Source: Bacillota bacterium (GTDB lineage: Bacteria > Bacillota > UBA4882 > UBA8346). From it: DNA of 7,859 nucleotides. The stretch covers positions 1 through 7,859 of the forward strand of contig JAEZKW010000253.1 of assembly GCA_023415375.1 (NCBI GenBank). Reading direction: 5' to 3'. Positions 4,771 to 7,859 of the stretch are shown here, one piece after another. Numbering within the stretch: the first letter of the stretch is position 1; each line of letters begins with the position of its first letter. The position numbers and the translations under genes were made by a program. The notes under the pieces were generated by a model, which was not told where the DNA came from, searched no databases, and saw nothing but the letters and a program-made list of their open reading frames with translations.

Positions 4771-7700
4771 AACCCATTTTGCTACGATTTAGCGGCATTA
4801 ATAGTTATCGTACCACCCAAGAGATCAATTTTGGAGAATTGGGGAGAGAAGGGCTATTTGGGATTTTCGGCCCCACCGGAAGCGGGAAATCTTCCATTCT
4901 GGATGCTATTACCTTAGCCCTGTACGGAGGGATTGAACGCGCCAGCAATAATACCCGCGGTATCATTCATCAGCTGGAAAGCGCACTGGAGGTTTCTTTT
5001 GAGTTTGAACTGGGCGATAGCCGCTATTTAGTGGAAAGACGTTATGAAAGAAACCCCAAAGATCTTGATTCGGCAGTGGCCAGGCACGCCCGTATCCGAA
5101 AACTGGACAATCGCGGGGAAGAGGTATTGGCAGCGAAGCCTCAAGAAGTTACCGCAAAAGTCGAAGAGATTCTCGGCATCGGCAAAGCGGAGTTTTCCCG
5201 GGCTGTTATTCTCCCCCAGGGTAAATTCGATCAATTTTTAAGGCTTACCGGAGCAGATCGTGCGGCGATGCTGGAACACCTTTTTAATCTGGAACAATTC
5301 GGGGAAGCTTTAGTTACCAAAATAAAAAATGAGACCCAGATCCTTACCGGACAATTACAAAAGATTAGCGGTGAGGAGCAAGGAATCGGGGACTGTTCGG
5401 AGGAGGCTGTTACCGGGGCCGTTTCAATTTTAAAAGCCATCAAAGAGGAATATGAAAACGCTCAAAAGACTTTTGAAACAGTCGATCAATCGTATAAGGA
5501 AGCATTCGCTCTTCGGGAATTGTTTATCAAGCATCAAGCGGCTTTAAGCAAACAAGCAATTTTGGATCAAGAACGTACAGCATTTGAGCAGAAACAGGCT
5601 CATCTTAATAGGGCTGAAAAAGCGGAACCATTTCGCGAATTGCTGATGCGGCAAAAAGAATTAAAACAAAAGATCCTAACCGGAACGATTACATTTCAAA
5701 AAAATCTAGGATTGCATGCCGAGGCAGTCAAGGAATATGAAAAAGTCAGGGTGGAATTGGAGCTGGCCGAAAAGACTTTAACGGCCGAATTACCCAAACT
5801 TGAGGCGAAAAGGACTCTTTATAAAGGGGCTATTGACAAACAGGGAAAACTCCTTGAGTTACAGAAGGAAGCTCGGATAAAAAAACAAGAGTTTGATGGA
5901 ACCTTTGAGAAAATCACCGCCCTGGAAAAGGAAATTGGGGCCTGTCAAGGGATGCTCGTAAATAATAGGACTACCCTTGCCACGTTGCAAACCAATCGGG
6001 CCAAATTTATAGTCAATCCGGATGAAAAAGAATTAGTAAGCCGTACTGCCGATGTTTTACTGCATCTGGAAGAAAGCGAAAAACGTTTTCAAGATCATCA
6101 GCAGAATTACGGCAAACGGAAAATTCAAAATGACCATCTCTGGCTGGAAGTTGTTGCTAAAACCAGAGAAATGATGCCGGGACAAGCTCTCTCTCCATCC
6201 GAGGATGTTGAAAAGTGGACGAATTCTCTTTTGCAGCGGGCTGAAAAGGATATAGAGAGCCTCCGCATTCAATATCAACAAGGATTAATCGCTAATTCTG
6301 CAGCTGAACTGGTTAAACAGCTTCATGAGGGGGAACCTTGTCCGGTCTGTGGTTCCCGTCTGCATCCCAATCCCGCCGAAGCCAATATTGAGGTGGCCCA
6401 GTTGGGAACTGCTCTTCGAGCAGAAGAGAAAAAGTTGAAAGACCTTCAGAACTGGGAAGGGCAGCTCCTCAAGGTTTGGCATACGTGGGCTACCAATGAG
6501 CCTTTAATCCGGGAAGCCCAGGATGCAATGGAACAATCCCAAAAAGAATATCGTAGTTTGCTGGCCCAATTTGAAAATACCCGGGGGGAGTGGGATCGGG
6601 AAGGATTGCGACGCCGTAAGCAACAATTGATTGAGTTCGAAAAGCAATTGGCCCAGTTTGACCAGAGAAGAGATGAATTACAGAAAACGCAGGATGAATT
6701 GAATGAAAAGCTGTTAAAGTCGAATGGTACTCTACAGACATTGAAGTCAAAAGATGCGGAATTACGGGAGGCTCTTAAAAATTATAAAAGCCAGATCATT
6801 GAAATTTCTGGAGAATTACAGGCTTTAACTGGAGGACAGGATGTAACGAAGCTTGTTTCGGAAATCGATACAGCGATTCAACATTATCAACAAACTGTTG
6901 AAAATGGAAAGCGAAAAGAAGGGGAGGCTCGCTTGAATCTAGAACGGCTTGCCAAGGAAAAGGCGGTATTGGAAGCTGCCTTGGATTCGAATCGCTCTGA
7001 ACTCGCCGGGGTTGAACAGCGTCTGAATGCCGGACTTCAAGATGCCGGTTTTACTAGCTCTGATGAAGCCGAACAAGGCCTGTTATCTCTGTCGGACAGG
7101 CAGATCATTCGTAGAGAATTAGAGGCCTACCGGCAGGAAGTGGCTGTAGCTCGAAATGAGCTCGACAATCTGGTTTCCGAAATTAACAATCGTTCATTTG
7201 ATGAATCTTCATTTGGTGAAGTGGAAAACAAGCGAAAAGATTTCCTGGAAAAGTTAGAGCATTTAAAAGCTGATGTGACGCTCGCCCAAAATAGGGTGAA
7301 AGAGCTTCAGGAAAAACAAGCCCGCTGGAATGAATTAGAATCCCAAAAAGCTACCATAGAAAAAAGAAAAAGCCTTGCTGAGAGTCTGGGAAATTTATTG
7401 CGGGGTCGGAAATTCGTGTCATTTTTGGCAGAAGAGCATCTGAAGGATATGACCTTGGAGGCTTCCTTCCAACTGGGCCGGTTAACCGGGCAAAGATATG
7501 CTTTGGAGCTTGCCAAAGGAAAAGATTGTGAATTTGTGATCCGGGATGATTTTAACGGTGGGAACCGCCGGGCAATCAGTTCTCTTTCGGGGGGCGAGAT
7601 TTTTATGACTTCTCTAGCCTTGGCTTTGGCGCTTTCTTCCAAGATTCAACTGCGGGGCCGGTATCCTCTGGGCTTTTTCTTTTTGGATGAAGGCTTCGGA

Positions 7701-7859
7701 ACACTGGATGAGGAAAAGTTGGATAAAGTTATGAATGCTCTGGAAAAGTTGCATGATAAAAACCGGATCGTCGGCGTCATCAGTCATGTGCGGGAAATGA
7801 AAGAAAGGCTACCCAGGTTTTTGGAAGTTATACCGGCCGGAGAAGATGGCAGCGGAAGC
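4767..7859 (+). CDS. sbcC: SbcC, ATPase subunit of the SbcCD complex, 3' end outside window
   Basis: A Rad50/SMC-like ATPase that partners SbcD; ATP binding and zinc-hook contacts position DNA ends for the nuclease. The frame is open for 1031 codons from a TTG start to the last base. The TTG is chosen because the product begins LKPILLRFSGINSYR, as in homologues, with GGGGGT 8 bases upstream and a 3-base overlap with the sbcD stop. The N-terminal ATPase half has Walker A GPTGSGKS (35-42) and a Q-loop ILPQGKFDQFL (148-158). A very long coiled-coil arm rich in Glu, Lys, Gln and Leu spans roughly 190-870, broken at its apex by the zinc hook CPVC (C525, C528). The C-terminal half has the signature SSLSGGE (938-944), Walker B FFFLDEGFG with the D-loop TLD (970-981) and the H-loop VISHV (1004-1008). 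All functional motifs are inside the window, so only a short tail of perhaps 10-20 residues and the stop codon are missing (an estimate from family length). Confidence 0.97.
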   Translation, partial: MKPILLRFSGINSYRTTQEINFGELGREGLFGIFGPTGSGKSSILDAITLALYGGIERASNNTRGIIHQLESALEVSFEFELGDSRYLVERRYERNPKDLDSAVARHARIRKLDNRGEEVLAAKPQEVTAKVEEILGIGKAEFSRAVILPQGKFDQFLRLTGADRAAMLEHLFNLEQFGEALVTKIKNETQILTGQLQKISGEEQGIGDCSEEAVTGAVSILKAIKEEYENAQKTFETVDQSYKEAFALRELFIKHQAALSKQAILDQERTAFEQKQAHLNRAEKAEPFRELLMRQKELKQKILTGTITFQKNLGLHAEAVKEYEKVRVELELAEKTLTAELPKLEAKRTLYKGAIDKQGKLLELQKEARIKKQEFDGTFEKITALEKEIGACQGMLVNNRTTLATLQTNRAKFIVNPDEKELVSRTADVLLHLEESEKRFQDHQQNYGKRKIQNDHLWLEVVAKTREMMPGQALSPSEDVEKWTNSLLQRAEKDIESLRIQYQQGLIANSAAELVKQLHEGEPCPVCGSRLHPNPAEANIEVAQLGTALRAEEKKLKDLQNWEGQLLKVWHTWATNEPLIREAQDAMEQSQKEYRSLLAQFENTRGEWDREGLRRRKQQLIEFEKQLAQFDQRRDELQKTQDELNEKLLKSNGTLQTLKSKDAELREALKNYKSQIIEISGELQALTGGQDVTKLVSEIDTAIQHYQQTVENGKRKEGEARLNLERLAKEKAVLEAALDSNRSELAGVEQRLNAGLQDAGFTSSDEAEQGLLSLSDRQIIRRELEAYRQEVAVARNELDNLVSEINNRSFDESSFGEVENKRKDFLEKLEHLKADVTLAQNRVKELQEKQARWNELESQKATIEKRKSLAESLGNLLRGRKFVSFLAEEHLKDMTLEASFQLGRLTGQRYALELAKGKDCEFVIRDDFNGGNRRAISSLSGGEIFMTSLALALALSSKIQLRGRYPLGFFFLDEGFGTLDEEKLDKVMNALEKLHDKNRIVGVISHVREMKERLPRFLEVIPAGEDGSGS

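Noticed and set aside
6250..6400. Possible break or frameshift in sbcC, since the gene is very long
   Set aside because: I translated the frame codon by codon from 4767 to 7859 and it is open throughout, with the head motifs and zinc hook all in one frame.
5028..7642. Several ORFs of 65-111 codons, mostly on the minus strand, within sbcC
   Set aside because: All are other-frame readings of the continuous sbcC coding sequence, without ribosome binding sites or recognisable domains.

Overview
The window reads as ordinary chromosomal DNA from a low-to-mid GC member of the Firmicutes, most likely class Clostridia. This is inferred from purine-rich Shine-Dalgarno sites of the AGGAGG type, GTG and TTG starts, and the flavour of the proteins; no rRNA or other taxonomic marker is present. 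Four protein-coding genes and one gene fragment occupy nearly all of it. I found no tRNA, rRNA, CRISPR array, insertion sequence or phage gene.

Region 1 (1-1109) is the C-terminal part of a class B penicillin-binding protein, with the transpeptidase SxxK, SxN and KTG motifs all present. It converges on a small MerR-family regulator gene (1557-1156, minus strand).

Region 2 (1558-1882) is a divergent control region between the regulator and an iron-containing alcohol dehydrogenase gene (1883-3052, plus). It holds three copies of a GAGTRYACTC-type dyad. One lies in a 17-bp-spacer promoter facing the regulator. One lies in a 19-bp-spacer promoter facing the dehydrogenase, the classic layout for MerR activation. 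A third, with its own -35-like hexamer, lies exactly 37 bp upstream of the second. Together with cysteines in the regulator, this suggests an aldehyde- or electrophile-responsive detoxification unit like AdhR/NmlR systems: the regulator senses the stress and the dehydrogenase reduces the carbonyl compound to an alcohol.

Region 3 (3053-3492) has no convincing gene. It contains a small hairpin, a degraded sequence resembling a widespread intergenic repeat, a strong Rho-independent terminator (3335-3357) and then a good sigma-A promoter (3382-3409).

Region 4 (3493-7859) is the sbcDC operon. SbcD (Mre11-type nuclease, GTG start) overlaps SbcC (Rad50-type ATPase with zinc hook, TTG start) by 3 bases. 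SbcC runs off the window with all its head motifs already present, so only a short C-terminal tail is missing. The two proteins form the complex that opens and trims DNA hairpins and blocked DNA ends.

I do not see a new biological system here. The most interesting part is the three-operator MerR control region; the rest is well-known housekeeping.
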